A DNA stretch of 64,000 bases, taken from the NCBI GenBank assembly GCA_946811695.1, contig OX328123.1, positions 146,306,337 through 146,370,336 on the forward strand, written 5' to 3'. The stretch comes from Gonocerus acuteangulatus. Taxonomy: Eukaryota > Arthropoda > Insecta > Hemiptera > Coreidae. Each line of letters starts with the position of its first letter. Position 1 is the first letter of the stretch. The translations under genes and the position numbers were made by a program. Of this stretch, positions 62,896 to 64,000 are shown in pieces. The notes below the pieces were generated by a model that saw nothing but the letters and a program-made list of their open reading frames with translations, did no database searches and had not been told where the DNA came from.

Positions 62896-63066
62896 TTAAA
62901 AGTGTGTTTGAGTTAATCAGTTTTATTTTGGCAAAAACTACTAACAGTAATTGTAAGAGCTATTAGAGATCAGATTAGTTTTAATTATTTTAAAGGATAA
63001 AATGTTTGTATAGGATAAAATAAATACTTAATTTAAAGTTATTCATTATAAACATTGTGTTAGAAT

Positions 63067-63268
63067 AAAGGTCGATTCACGCTAGACCGTGTCCCGGCTG
63101 GGCCTGGCCGGGACAAGGAGAAACAATTACACCAGCATTTTCAATGCACTCGTTCATGCTTCACCGTACCCAGTCCGCGTTTTATGCTTGTGTGATTGTC
63201 TCACCGTGTCCCGGCCGGGCCCTGGCTCGCCCGGCCCCAACACGGTCTACCATGAATAAACCCTTAGT
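63067..63268. mobile_element. Small GC-rich TIR element (MITE), about 200 bases
   Basis: The left end AAAGGTCGATTCACGCTAGACCGTGT and the inverse of the right end (TAAGGGTTTATTCATGGTAG, ACCGTGT) form imperfect inverted repeats. Inside are CCCGGCCGGGCC palindromes. A related, worse copy is at 316-475. Flanks suggest a TAA/TTA target, as in PIF/Harbinger-group elements; this is inference. Confidence 0.5.
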
Positions 63269-63554
63269 ATATTTTAAGGATGATTAAATATTTTGCTCAG
63301 TACATTAAAAATACATTATTTATTTAAATTTAAAACATTATACCCATAGCATGTTACATTAGTTTAAGAAACACTAAGTAGTGCAAGAAGATTCACTTTT
63401 GATATAATATAATATCAAATCACATAGTAATAATAGTGGCTCGGGCAATGATAGCCACGTAGTTCTTTGCCCTAAAAAACAAATAAACAAACAAACAATA
63501 ATAGTGGCTGAAGGAATGACTTGATATAAATATTATCTATTGTTTTGAATACAA
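63269..63554. other. AT-rich spacer, no gene
   Basis: Contains an AATAATAGTGGCT direct repeat (about 63428 and 63498). Nothing else recognised. Confidence 0.4.
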
Positions 63555-63565
63555 TTGTTGATTAT

Positions 63566-63598
63566 TATTGTGTGCTAATGGCCTCGGCAGCAGATGCA

Positions 63599-63669
<71 letters not shown>

Positions 63670-63891
63670 TTATTATTTATTATTTGAATTTTGACGTCCA
63701 TTATTAATAACTAAGAATTTTGGCACGGGTTATCTATAGGTTACCACTCTTTTCTAGCCAGAATAGGTCTGATGCCTTTTCTTTTTTCTAAAGAAAAGCT
63801 ACCACCCCATAGTGAGAATCGAGCGCACGATCTTTGGCAAGGAGTGTTAATTACTCACGCCTTAACACTCAGGGCCACCGGGCCTCCAAAG
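63566..63891. mobile_element. SINE nest: family A tail with A67 followed by inverted family B SINE
   Basis: TTGTTGATTAT at 63555-63565 and 63892-63902 brackets the whole unit. First comes a 5'-truncated family A tail (+): TGTGCTAATGGCCTCGGCAG, CAGATGCACA and a run of about 67 A (63600-63667). Then a family B SINE on the minus strand (about 63668-63888): ATTTTGACGTCCATTATTAA, ATAGGTTACCACTCTTTTCT and AGAATCGAGCGCACGATCTT, ending ACCGGGCCTCC. The simplest reading is a family B insertion into the poly(A) tail of an earlier truncated family A insertion. Confidence 0.75.
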
Positions 63892-64000
63892 TTGTTGATT
63901 ATGTTTACTAATTAATAATGTCAGTGTTAGAAAATGTTCAACATAATATAGTATGTTGTATGATAATTAATAACTGATATTACACAAAATGTTTAAATTA

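Overview
The window looks like animal nuclear DNA, most likely from an arthropod. It is AT-rich, full of (TA)n microsatellites and homopolymers, and holds one spliced host gene plus many transposable elements (TEs) of kinds common in arthropods. It contains no operons, prokaryotic genes or CRISPR array. Most long open frames are satellite artefacts or TE remnants. All calls were made by eye from the sequence and remembered family features; no database was searched.

Layout. 0-4.4 kb: retroelement and pogo-like scraps, then two copies of a long-inverted-repeat non-autonomous DNA transposon. The first has an 8-bp target duplication and is split by a 5'-truncated non-LTR retrotransposon carrying reverse transcriptase (RT) C-terminal and RNase H frames. 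5.3-19.9 kb: a 66-bp satellite of 221 units with no net length change, ending inside a broken DDE transposase. 22.1-25.3 kb: a 62-bp satellite of about 51 units, starting inside a non-LTR RT fragment. 25.5-50 kb: several copies of one dispersed family, called family X here. It has a TTAGCGCGGTTCC motif near the left end, its inverse at the right end, a 3' hairpin, internal tandem repeats and a (TA)n tract. Inside or between these copies lie an element whose ends look like a 12/23 RSS pair (29.0-30.3 kb), a 5S rRNA-derived SINE, a pogo-like element, Penelope-like remnants and a 3-kb long-TIR element inserted between AAA and TTT without a target duplication (Spy-like).

Host gene. Three minus-strand exons (52019-51875, 44576-44333, 36030-35825) with matching splice phases encode the C-terminal two thirds of a C2orf69-family protein, with the GFSKG and WLDGGHSGG motifs and the C-terminal VHVTPYQ region. 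Its introns are 7-8 kb and packed with TEs. The 5' exon was not found and probably lies beyond 64 kb. A small spliced candidate gene of unknown family lies on the opposite strand in the last intron (36.4-37.4 kb).

50-64 kb: dispersed repeats, a SINE nested in a SINE, a nearly complete Tigger/pogo element with its transposase (58.66-60.84 kb, sitting in a TA microsatellite), a piggyBac-like 3' remnant with a TTAA end, and another SINE-in-SINE nest. Target-site duplications give exact boundaries and relative ages for many of these insertions.
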